Assembly (NCBI GenBank): GCA_023227835.1
Contig: JALOCI010000006.1
Span: forward strand, 41,873 to 105,872
Source: Bacteroidales bacterium
GTDB taxonomy: Bacteria; Bacteroidota; Bacteroidia; Bacteroidales; UBA932
DNA: 64,000 nucleotides
Reading direction: 5' to 3'
In this document: in pieces, positions 51,399 to 59,252 of the stretch
How positions within the stretch are numbered: the first letter of the stretch is position 1
Layout: every line of letters starts with the position of its first letter
The notes under the pieces: generated by a model
The model's input: only the letters and a program-made list of their open reading frames with translations
Told to the model about the DNA's origin: nothing
Database searches by the model: none
Program-made: the position numbers and the translations under genes

Positions 51399-51821
51399 AT
51401 GGGAGCTCGAAAAAAAGAGTCAGCCGAAAGGCATAAAGAGATAAGGAAACAGACAGCTGTTGCTAAGCTGAATGATGTTCCGACTTCACCTCGTAAGATG
51501 CGTTTAGTTGCAGATAATATCAGAGGTCTTGAAGTAAACCGTGCTTTGGATATTTTGAAATATACAAAAAGAGAAGCAGCTACACGTCTGGAAAAACTCC
51601 TCCGTTCTGCTATTGCAAACTGGGAAGTTAAAAACGAATCAGATCGTAAAGAATTAGAAAGTGGCAATGTAATCGTTAAAACAATTATGGTTGGCCAGGG
51701 TCGCTCATTGAAGCGTATCCGCACAGCACCTCAGGGAAGGGCTGCCAGAATCCGCAAACGTTCTAACCACGTTACCATAGTCCTTGACAAGAAAACTAAA
51801 ACCGTAAAAGAGGAGCAATAA
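51399..51821 (+). CDS. rplV: 50S ribosomal protein L22
   Basis: A 140-residue tunnel-lining protein. The core is clear (DVPTSPRKMRLVADNIRG, RLEKLLRSAIANWE, GQGRSLKRIRTAPQGRAARI). It has an extended charged N-terminus (about 25 residues) and C-terminus compared with the 110-residue E. coli protein, usual in Bacteroidetes. It is separated from rpsC by a single base. Confidence 0.97.
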   Translation: MGARKKESAERHKEIRKQTAVAKLNDVPTSPRKMRLVADNIRGLEVNRALDILKYTKREAATRLEKLLRSAIANWEVKNESDRKELESGNVIVKTIMVGQGRSLKRIRTAPQGRAARIRKRSNHVTIVLDKKTKTVKEEQ

Positions 51822-51822
51822 G

Positions 51823-52662
51823 ATGGGACAAAAAACAAATCCTATAGCCAACAGACTTGGCATTATCCGTGGCTGGGACTCTAACTGGTACGGTGGAACA
51901 GATTATGCTGGCAAAATCTTCGAAGATGCCAAGATACGCGAGTACCTTAATGCCCGTTTATCTAAAGCCAGCCTTTCAAGAATAGTAATTGAAAGGACTC
52001 TCAAGCTTATTACAGTGACAATTCACACTGCCCGTCCTGGTATTATTATCGGTAAGGGTGGTCAGGAAGTTGACAAACTGAAAGAAGAGTTGAAAAAAAT
52101 CTCTAACAAAGAGGTTCAGATTAACATTTTTGAGGTAAAACGTCCGGAAATTGATGCCAATATCGTAGCAAACAATATAGCCCGTCAGGTAGAGGGACGT
52201 GTTTCATACCGTCGTGCAATTAAGATGGCTATGGCTTCAACCATGAGAATGGGCTCTGAAGGTATCAAGGTTCTTATCAGCGGCCGTCTTGGCGGAGCTG
52301 AGATGGCAAGAAGGGAACTTTACAAAGAGGGACGTACTCCACTTCATACTTTCCGTGCAGATATCGACTACGCTCATGCAGAGGCAAACACTAAAGTGGG
52401 TGTACTCGGCGTGAAGGTATGGATATGCAACGGAGAGGTATATGGTAAAAGAGACCTCTCTCCGAATGTCGGCGTAGCGGCAAATGCTGCAGGTCAGGGT
52501 GGTCAGCAAGGCGGTGGACGTCCTGAGCGTCGTGAGCGCAGAGGTGGCCGTCCTGGTGGCGATGACCGCAGAGGTGGTGGCCGTGGCGGTGATTCAAGAG
52601 GTGGCCAGAGAGGCAAAGGTCCTCGCGGAAACGGTCGTCCTCAGGGTCAGTCAGAAAACTAA
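51823..52662 (+). CDS. rpsC: 30S ribosomal protein S3 with Gly/Arg-rich C-terminal tail
   Basis: A component of the mRNA entry site with helicase activity. Residues 1-215 are the complete S3 (KH domain with RPGIIIGKGGQEVDKLKEEL; C-terminal domain ending YGKRDLSPN). Residues 216-279 form a low-complexity tail rich in glycine and arginine with several RGG triplets, absent from E. coli S3. Such tails bind RNA non-specifically; the effect here is unknown. It is the last gene of the run and is followed by a terminator instead of rplP. Confidence 0.97.
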   Translation: MGQKTNPIANRLGIIRGWDSNWYGGTDYAGKIFEDAKIREYLNARLSKASLSRIVIERTLKLITVTIHTARPGIIIGKGGQEVDKLKEELKKISNKEVQINIFEVKRPEIDANIVANNIARQVEGRVSYRRAIKMAMASTMRMGSEGIKVLISGRLGGAEMARRELYKEGRTPLHTFRADIDYAHAEANTKVGVLGVKVWICNGEVYGKRDLSPNVGVAANAAGQGGQQGGGRPERRERRGGRPGGDDRRGGGRGGDSRGGQRGKGPRGNGRPQGQSEN

Positions 52663-52681
52663 GAGTTCTATATATTAAATT

Positions 52682-52713
52682 ATCCGTCTGAAATTTTTCA
52701 GGCGGATTTTTTA
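52682..52713 (+). terminator. Terminator after rpsC
   Basis: A stem of ten or more pairs (52682-52693 with 52696-52707, one G-U pair, effectively an A/T-rich loop) followed by a T-run, 19 bases after the rpsC stop. It shows that the ribosomal operon ends here. Confidence 0.88.
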
Positions 52714-52746
52714 TTTTACAGATAGTGTAAATACAAAGCAAATATT

Positions 52747-52754
52747 TACTTTTG
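52747..52754 (+). promoter_or_regulatory. -7 promoter box of the serine hydrolase gene
   Basis: TACTTTTG matches TAnnTTTG, 23 bases before the ATG at 52778. Confidence 0.5.
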
Positions 52755-52777
52755 CATAGAACATAAACTTGTGAAAA

Positions 52778-53974
52778 ATGAAAAGATCTCTTCTTTTAGC
52801 ATTAGTCCTGATAATCTCTCTCGGAGCAATGGCGCAGCCGTTGGCAAGAATCTCCCCCGAGAAGGCCGGATTTGACATTACAAGATTACAGAATGCCGAC
52901 CGTATTATCAATGAATCAATAAGTAAAGGTGAAATACCCGGAGCAGTGCTTGCGATTGTCAGAAATGACCGCATGGTTTACATAAAAGCATACGGGAACA
53001 AATCAGTATACCCGTCTGTGGAAAAGATGGAGACAACAACGATATTTGATCTGGCATCAGTAAGTAAATCTCTCGGGACAACACTTTCCTTCATGCAGCT
53101 TATCGAGCAGGGACGTGTTAGGCTGACAGACAATGTGGAGATGTATATTAAAGGATTTCAGGGATATAAAGATACATTAACCGGAAAAACCATTGATATA
53201 AAAATAATAGATTTGCTCACCCATTCTTCAGGCCTGCCACCTTATGCAAATGTGGATGAGTTGACAAAAAAGTACGGGACGCCAAGTCCTGAGGTGTTGA
53301 TGGATTATATTGCTACCTGTAAAAGAGACTTTAAACCTTCAACGCAGTTCCAGTACAGTTGTCTCAATTTCATTACTCTCCAGAATGTACTCCAGAATGT
53401 CACAGGGATGAAGCTATGTGATTACGCCCAAAAAAATGTCTTTGATGTTTTAGGCCTGAGAAATACATTCTATAATCCTGACGAGTTTTTCTATCCAATG
53501 ATTGCTCCTACAGAGAAGCAAAAAGACGGTTCGGTCCTTTTGGGAAAAGTTCATGATCCTCTGGCAAGAATTTTCAATAAGGGAAATTCCGGAAACGCAG
53601 GCCTATTCTCCAATGCTGAAGACATGGCCGTGATAGCCGCAGCTCTTATGAATGGCGGAGAATACAACGGACATAGAATTCTTGGCAAACTTACTGTTGA
53701 AACGATGAGAACGGTACCGGCAGGATATGAAGCAATAGGACGTTCACTCGGTTGGGATAACTACTCTCCGTATGCCTCAAACTTGGGAAATCTTTTCCAT
53801 GCAGGTAAGACTTTCGGACATACAGGTTATACAGGTACATCAATTGTAATAGATCCTGTTGAGAAAGTTGCTGTAATACTTCTGACCAACCGTGTACACC
53901 CTGAAGATAAGGGTAGCGTGGTAAGGTTAAGAGCTCTTGTTGCGAATGCAGTCGCCGGATCTGTTGTCAGGTAG
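52778..53974 (+). CDS. Exported serine hydrolase of the beta-lactamase/PBP-like family
   Basis: A 398-residue secreted protein with a signal peptide (1-20, ending GAMAQ) and a class C beta-lactamase-like domain. The SxxK motif is Ser94-Val-Ser-Lys97 in LASVSKSLG, the second motif is YSCLN (Tyr-Ser-x-Leu-Asn, near 190), and the third is HTGYTGTS near 345. Such Beta-lactamase (PF00144) proteins are often esterases or D-Ala-D-Ala/peptidoglycan hydrolases rather than resistance enzymes; no evidence here points to drug hydrolysis. It follows the rpsC terminator with its own promoter box. Confidence 0.9.
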   Translation: MKRSLLLALVLIISLGAMAQPLARISPEKAGFDITRLQNADRIINESISKGEIPGAVLAIVRNDRMVYIKAYGNKSVYPSVEKMETTTIFDLASVSKSLGTTLSFMQLIEQGRVRLTDNVEMYIKGFQGYKDTLTGKTIDIKIIDLLTHSSGLPPYANVDELTKKYGTPSPEVLMDYIATCKRDFKPSTQFQYSCLNFITLQNVLQNVTGMKLCDYAQKNVFDVLGLRNTFYNPDEFFYPMIAPTEKQKDGSVLLGKVHDPLARIFNKGNSGNAGLFSNAEDMAVIAAALMNGGEYNGHRILGKLTVETMRTVPAGYEAIGRSLGWDNYSPYASNLGNLFHAGKTFGHTGYTGTSIVIDPVEKVAVILLTNRVHPEDKGSVVRLRALVANAVAGSVVR

Positions 53975-53989
53975 ACGCTGATAACCGGA

Positions 53990-55123
53990 ATGGCTGTGAC
54001 AATCAGGGAGGTGAACTCCCGGAGAGAGATGAGAAAATTTATCTCTTTTCCCGAAACCCTGTACAAAGATTGTGATAATTGGGTAAATCCTTTGTATTTA
54101 GATGAATACAACACTCTTTCCAAGAAGAGAAATCCTGCATTTGAGTTTTGTGAAGCCTTTTATTTTCTTGCTTATAAAGAGAACAGGATTGCCGGCAGAG
54201 TGGCCGCAATAATTAATCACAATGCAAACAAAAGCTGGAACGAGGAAAACATGCGTTTCGGATGGCTTGATTTTATTGATGATCCTGAAGTGTCGGCTGC
54301 TTTGATGGCTAAAGTAGAAGAAATCGCTTCCGTAAGAGGCTTAAAGGCGGTAAACGGCCCATTCGGTTTTACTGACATGGATAGAGAGGGGTTGCTCGTT
54401 GATGGCTTTGACAAAATGGGCTCTCTTACAACCCTCTATAACTATCCCTATTATGGAGAACACCTTGAGAAACTTGGATATTGTAAGGACATTGACTGGG
54501 AACAAAGAGAGTTTGATGTTCCGGATGAAGTTCCTGAAAAACTCAGGCGCTATTCTGAAATTGTCCGGGACCGGTATAATGTGAGAATTCTCAGACCTTC
54601 TTCAAAAAATGAGTTAAAGAGATATGGACGCGGTCTTTTTGAGGCACTTAATGAGGCATTTGCGCCTCTGTATGGGTTCACTCCACTAACTGATGCCCAG
54701 ATTGATGCTTATGTCAAACAGTATATTCCGCTTGTTAATTTTGATCTTATATGTATTCTTCTTGACAGAGGGGACAAAGTTGTAGGATTTGCAGTTACAA
54801 TGCCAAGCCTTTCCGAGGCTCTTAAGAAATCCCGGGGTAAAATACTGCCGTTTGGTTTTCTCTATCTGATAAAAGCTCTAAAAAGGTATGAACTGATAGA
54901 TATGCTAATGATTGGTATAATCCCCTCCTACCATAACAAAGGACTAAACTCGGTCATATTTGATCATCTGAATACCAATTTTATAAAACTTGGTACGAAG
55001 AGAGTCATTGCCAATCCGCAACTGGAGAACAATACTGCCGTCCAGAATATATTTGATTATTATCCTGCCAGGCCTTATATGACCAGGCGTTGCTATCTCA
55101 AGCCTTTAGAGTTTAAAGTATAA
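53990..55123 (+). CDS. GNAT-like N-acetyltransferase-fold protein
   Basis: A 377-residue cytoplasmic protein of a family widespread in Bacteroidetes, with an acyl-CoA N-acyltransferase-like fold. An N-terminal domain (1-190; NPAFEFCEAFYFLAYKENRI, NGPFGFTDMDREGLLVDGF) is followed by a GNAT-like C-terminal half (200-377; PSYHNKGLNSVIFDHL, NNTAVQNIFDYY). The substrate is unknown. It begins 15 bases after the serine hydrolase and its end overlaps the convergent aroC by 11 bases. Confidence 0.78.
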   Translation: MAVTIREVNSRREMRKFISFPETLYKDCDNWVNPLYLDEYNTLSKKRNPAFEFCEAFYFLAYKENRIAGRVAAIINHNANKSWNEENMRFGWLDFIDDPEVSAALMAKVEEIASVRGLKAVNGPFGFTDMDREGLLVDGFDKMGSLTTLYNYPYYGEHLEKLGYCKDIDWEQREFDVPDEVPEKLRRYSEIVRDRYNVRILRPSSKNELKRYGRGLFEALNEAFAPLYGFTPLTDAQIDAYVKQYIPLVNFDLICILLDRGDKVVGFAVTMPSLSEALKKSRGKILPFGFLYLIKALKRYELIDMLMIGIIPSYHNKGLNSVIFDHLNTNFIKLGTKRVIANPQLENNTAVQNIFDYYPARPYMTRRCYLKPLEFKV

Positions 55124-56075
55124 GGTCGGCAAGGACTATAGCTGTTACAGCCTCAACAACAACAGGAACTCTGAGTGCGAAACACGTGTCATGCCTTCCC
55201 TTGATTTCAAGCTCTTCCACTTTTCCGGTGGAGAAGTTAAATGTTTTCTGACTCTTTGATATGCTTGATGTAGGTTTAACAGCAACTCTGAAAAGAAGGT
55301 CGTTGCCGTTGGATATACCTCCGTTGATGCCACCCGCTCCGTTTTTTGAAGTCGTTCCCTTGCTGTCTATAATCGGATCATTGTGTTCTGATCCCTTCAT
55401 TGCCGAGGCGGCAAAACCGTCACCAAATTCAATCCCCCGGATTCCGGGAATGGAGAAGATCGCGTGTGAAAGAAGTGATTCCAATGAGTCGAAAAATGGC
55501 TCTCCAAGGCCAACAGGCATATTGGTGGCAGAACACTGGATAATTCCTCCAAGGGAGTCTCCCTCTTCACGGGTTTTTTCCAGTAATTCTTCCCAATTCT
55601 CCTGACCGCCAACCCTGATAAGTCTGGCCTCTATGGAAATGTTCCCCAACAGTTTCTTTGCTATAACTCCGGCTGCGACTAGCGTTAGGGTAATTCTTCC
55701 CGAGTGATGCCCACCGCCCCGAGGGTCCACATATCCTCCTCGTTTAAGTATCGATACAAAATCGGCATGGCCGGGTCTTGGTCTGTCCGCAAGATCGGTA
55801 TAGTCAGCAGATCTGGTGTTGTCGTTGCTGAATAATATGCATACAGGAGCTCCGGTTGTATAACCGTTATACACTCCGCTTACGATTTCGGGCAGATCTC
55901 CCTCAACCCTTGGAGTTGTTCCCGGTTTTCCACTTTTCCTACGTGAAAGATCATATGCGAAATCCTCACTGGATAATTGAATTCCCGAAGGAATTCCATC
56001 AATTACCAATCCTATCTTATGGCCGTGAGATTCTCCGAATATGGAGATTCTGAAGTTCCTGCCGAAATTATTCAT
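55113..56075 (-). CDS. aroC: Chorismate synthase
   Basis: Last common step of aromatic biosynthesis, converting EPSP to chorismate with reduced FMN. At 320 residues it is shorter than the usual 350-390, but the signatures GESHGHKIGLVIDGIPSGI, PRPGHADF, RGGGHHSGRITLTLVAAG and the C-terminal GRHDTCFALRVPVVVEA are all there, so it appears functional. It is the last gene of the aroB / aroD-aroA / aroC operon, 8 bases after the fusion gene. Confidence 0.96.
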   Translation of the reverse strand: MNNFGRNFRISIFGESHGHKIGLVIDGIPSGIQLSSEDFAYDLSRRKSGKPGTTPRVEGDLPEIVSGVYNGYTTGAPVCILFSNDNTRSADYTDLADRPRPGHADFVSILKRGGYVDPRGGGHHSGRITLTLVAAGVIAKKLLGNISIEARLIRVGGQENWEELLEKTREEGDSLGGIIQCSATNMPVGLGEPFFDSLESLLSHAIFSIPGIRGIEFGDGFAASAMKGSEHNDPIIDSKGTTSKNGAGGINGGISNGNDLLFRVAVKPTSSISKSQKTFNFSTGKVEELEIKGRHDTCFALRVPVVVEAVTAIVLADLIL

Positions 56076-56083
56076 TTTTAAAA

Positions 56084-58141
56084 TTATTTGAAATTTTTAA
56101 GAAAATCCGGGAATGACTTGGAAATGCAATTAAGATCATCTACACATACATTTTCTTTTATTTTCAGACCGGCTGTAATGATTGCCATTGCTATACGGTG
56201 GTCATTGTGAGAAGAACAGAGTCCTCCGTGAAGGTCTGTTCCGCGAACAATCATCCAGTCTCCGTCCAGTTCTATGTCAGCCCCTAATTTTGTAAACTCG
56301 GTATATAAGCTTTCCGCCCTGTTACTCTCCTTGTTGGAGAGTCTCTTGATGCCCTTTATTCTGCTCTCCCCGGAGCAGTTAAGTGCAAGAACAACAAGCG
56401 AAGGGAAAAGATCAGGCGCATTTGTTGCATCAAATTCAAAAGGTAAAAGAGGGCTCTTTGGTTTCATGAGCTCTATCTTAGACCCGAGAATTACCTCTTT
56501 TGTGTTGTCTTCCTTGAAAGCGCACGGTATATCCCCGCACATCACAAGGTACTTAGGGTATTCCACAATGTTAATTTCCACACCGCAACTTCTGAGTATT
56601 GAAATAATCTTCTCGTCGGCCTGTTTTGAGTTTACCGGGAGGTTTGTTATTGTAACACCCTTTGTTATTGCGCCGGCAACAAAAAGCATTGAAGCTCCGC
56701 TCCAGTCTCCCTCGATTGGGTAAAATGGCCTTGCCTTGTATCTTTGTTTTCCGGGTATTTTAAATTCATAGAAATCGTGATTGGTTACTGTCACTCCGAA
56801 GTCCTTCAGAGTTTGTATTGTGAGGTCCACATATGGTGTACTGGTAGGTTCCTTTACCTCTATAGTGCTGTTTTTATCGCACATTGGCAGTGACATGAGA
56901 AGACCGGAAAGAAGCTGAGAACCACCACTACCTTGTAGCTGTATATTACCCTCTTTCATCAAACCCTTGATAAGAGCCGGCAGCTTGTCATTGTTCGATT
57001 CAATGCTTAACCCGATTTCCGGAAAAGGATCTGTTGCCGGATAGAATATTACCCGGTTATTAATGCTTCCTTTACCTGATATCTTGACTGATTGTACTCC
57101 CTTTCCGTCTTTGCTCAGAAAATGGCCGGCCGAAGGTATAAGTAACCGTCCAAGTAATCCGGACTCTCCGACAGAGAGTTCAAGACTTTTGGCCGAGCGG
57201 GAGAATAAATCCGCCTTAGAAAGCTGACGATTTATCTCTTCTATTCCCGGACTTGTTATCTCAACTTTTTGCCTCAGGAACTTGCATTTTTCGACCTTTA
57301 CTTTTACTCCCAACTCTTTTATGACACCTAATGCAGCCTCGCTGTCAGCGCAGGGTGTATAACCGTAAAGCACAGTCTTTCCTTTAGCCCACGCTGCTGC
57401 TAGTATTGCTCTCTGAGTGTGACTTTTAGATGCAGGAGCTATTACTGTCTCCAAAAGAGTTTTTCCATTAACTTTATTCGGATAGCTCTTCCTGCTCAAA
57501 AAACTCTCGGCTTCTGCAATCGTATATTGACCGGCAGCACTCTCCGCGCCGCTTGCCAGTGAAACATATCCGAACGGAGCTCCGAGGTGAAGTGACAGCA
57601 CCCGTGTAAATCTGGCAGTCTCTCCCATGCAGAAAGCAACAAGAGGAATTCCGTTGTAATCTTTGTAAAGCCGAAGGACTCTGGTACACTCCTGTATAGT
57701 CTGGGCTGTTGTAATGAGTTTGATTATATCTGCTCCCGAATCCCTGCAACTTTCATAAATTTCGCATAGTCTTTCGTAACTGTCTGTGTTCTTATGATTG
57801 TGATAGGAGAGTATTATTTTAAAACCTCTCTTGCGGGCTGTGGATATTATATCATTCCGGTACTCTGCGGGGGCGTCATACTCGATGTCGAGATATCTTT
57901 TACCTACAGATTTTTTCGTGCGACTTGCCATTATTGCCCAGGCAAGTCTTTTCCTGCATACCTCAACATCCTGCTGGCTCAACCTGCAAGTAGCTATAAG
58001 GTCTTTCTTCGAGCGGAAAACATTTACAGTCTCTTCACGAGTCAGATCAGTGTGATCAAGGCGTATTTCTGCAAAATGGGCCTTAGAGAGAGCGTCCTGC
58101 ACATTATTGAGCCCCTTTTCCCTTATACTAAGACAAATCAT
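56084..58141 (-). CDS. aroDA: Bifunctional 3-dehydroquinate dehydratase (type I) / EPSP synthase fusion
   Basis: A 685-residue fusion. Residues 1-220 are a type I dehydroquinase: EIRLD (25-29), general base His114 or His116 in SYHNH and Schiff-base Lys141 in DIIKLITT. The 27-residue His114-Lys141 spacing equals that of E. coli H143-K170. Residues 224-685 are EPSP synthase: PASKSHTQRA (PEP/S3P site, usual SKSxSNRA), GESGLLGRLL, EGDWSGASM with catalytic Asp, and SHNDHRIAMAI. Both halves keep their key residues. The two activities catalyse non-consecutive steps (3 and 6 of the pathway). It overlaps aroB by 14 bases. Confidence 0.95.
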   Translation of the reverse strand: MICLSIREKGLNNVQDALSKAHFAEIRLDHTDLTREETVNVFRSKKDLIATCRLSQQDVEVCRKRLAWAIMASRTKKSVGKRYLDIEYDAPAEYRNDIISTARKRGFKIILSYHNHKNTDSYERLCEIYESCRDSGADIIKLITTAQTIQECTRVLRLYKDYNGIPLVAFCMGETARFTRVLSLHLGAPFGYVSLASGAESAAGQYTIAEAESFLSRKSYPNKVNGKTLLETVIAPASKSHTQRAILAAAWAKGKTVLYGYTPCADSEAALGVIKELGVKVKVEKCKFLRQKVEITSPGIEEINRQLSKADLFSRSAKSLELSVGESGLLGRLLIPSAGHFLSKDGKGVQSVKISGKGSINNRVIFYPATDPFPEIGLSIESNNDKLPALIKGLMKEGNIQLQGSGGSQLLSGLLMSLPMCDKNSTIEVKEPTSTPYVDLTIQTLKDFGVTVTNHDFYEFKIPGKQRYKARPFYPIEGDWSGASMLFVAGAITKGVTITNLPVNSKQADEKIISILRSCGVEINIVEYPKYLVMCGDIPCAFKEDNTKEVILGSKIELMKPKSPLLPFEFDATNAPDLFPSLVVLALNCSGESRIKGIKRLSNKESNRAESLYTEFTKLGADIELDGDWMIVRGTDLHGGLCSSHNDHRIAMAIITAGLKIKENVCVDDLNCISKSFPDFLKNFK

Positions 58142-59132
58142 TCAAAAGACCCTCCAGATCTTTAACTTTTATTGTAAATATTATTGCTTTACCTATATTT
58201 TCAATTAATATGAAATCAATAGAATCTCCGGACCTCTTTTTATCCTTGCACATAATTTCCACTAGAGAGGAGATGCTGACCGGTGATTTTACGGAGAGAC
58301 CGGTATCTTTAAAATCGGATTCGATTGTTATCGCCTCGTCATGGTTTAACAAGCCCAGCCTAACGGAGAGCCTTGCTGCCAATACTATGCCGATTGAGAC
58401 TGCCTCTCCATGGTGGATGCCTGTGGATTTCTCAAGAGCATGGGCAAATGTGTGTCCAAGATTCAGGGTTTTCCTGATGCCGTTGTCATAGGGGTCTCGT
58501 TCAACGATTGAAGCTTTAATTGCACTGCATTTCTTTATGTACGGCCATAGAGTCCGGGCATTCAGACCATGAGCGCGTATCTCTCCGAGACAGTTGAAAT
58601 AGTTCTCCCTGTCGGCCAGTATAAATGTTTTGAGAAGTTCCGAAGTCCCTGCGAGCAATTCATTTTGTGGCAAAGTGTTTAAAAAGTCAGGGCAGAAAAG
58701 AGTGTATGTCGGTTGATTTACCACACCAAGAATGTTCTTGTAGCCGCCCAGATTTACAGCAGTTTTGCCACCAATGGCAGCATCTGCCTGCGCAAGTAAT
58801 GTTGTCGGTACATAGGCGAATTTTACTCCCCTCATATAGACAGACCCGATAAAACCTGTCAGATCTGAAATTATTCCACCTCCGACAGCAAGTAAAAAAG
58901 TACCCCTGTCGGCACCCATTTCCAAAAGTTGTTGAGAGATTTTCTCAACATTTTGCAGGCTTTTATTCTCCTCTGAAGCGATAACGGAAATCTGAGGAGC
59001 AGGGAAATATTTTCCATACCTCTCCGCAATGTTGGCGTCGATAATTGTTATAACCCTGCAATCCTTGGGAATGAAAGATTCTATACAATTTATGTCGGCG
59101 CAGTAGTTTAGGTTAAGCGCACATTTTTCCAT
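58128..59132 (-). CDS. aroB: 3-dehydroquinate synthase
   Basis: Makes 3-dehydroquinate from DAHP with NAD and a divalent metal. From the ATG at 59132 it has 334 residues. Motifs: GGGIISDLTGFIGSVYMRG (near 85-103), PTTLLAQADAAIGGKTAVN, and metal histidines in LGHTFAHALE and IHHGEAVSIG. A longer frame starts at 59150 but would include the -7 promoter box, so 59132 is preferred. First gene of the aromatic operon. Confidence 0.96.
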   Translation of the reverse strand: MEKCALNLNYCADINCIESFIPKDCRVITIIDANIAERYGKYFPAPQISVIASEENKSLQNVEKISQQLLEMGADRGTFLLAVGGGIISDLTGFIGSVYMRGVKFAYVPTTLLAQADAAIGGKTAVNLGGYKNILGVVNQPTYTLFCPDFLNTLPQNELLAGTSELLKTFILADRENYFNCLGEIRAHGLNARTLWPYIKKCSAIKASIVERDPYDNGIRKTLNLGHTFAHALEKSTGIHHGEAVSIGIVLAARLSVRLGLLNHDEAITIESDFKDTGLSVKSPVSISSLVEIMCKDKKRSGDSIDFILIENIGKAIIFTIKVKDLEGLLNDLS

Positions 59133-59138
59133 ATTTTG

Positions 59139-59146
59139 CAAAATTA
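59139..59146 (-). promoter_or_regulatory. -7 promoter box of the aro operon
   Basis: On the minus strand TAATTTTG lies only six bases before the aroB ATG at 59132, so the mRNA would have almost no leader. Confidence 0.55.
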
Positions 59147-59252
59147 ACAAAATATTGAAAAGTCAGTATCAGATATATTTTGTCTTAAATATAACAAACT
59201 GCACATCAGTGCATTTAAGGAGAAAAATCTTTGTTATAAATTTAAAGCAAAA

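Noticed and set aside
52778..53974. Antibiotic-resistance beta-lactamase
   Set aside because: Only general serine-hydrolase motifs are present, and the family is dominated by esterases and peptidases; nothing supports a resistance role.
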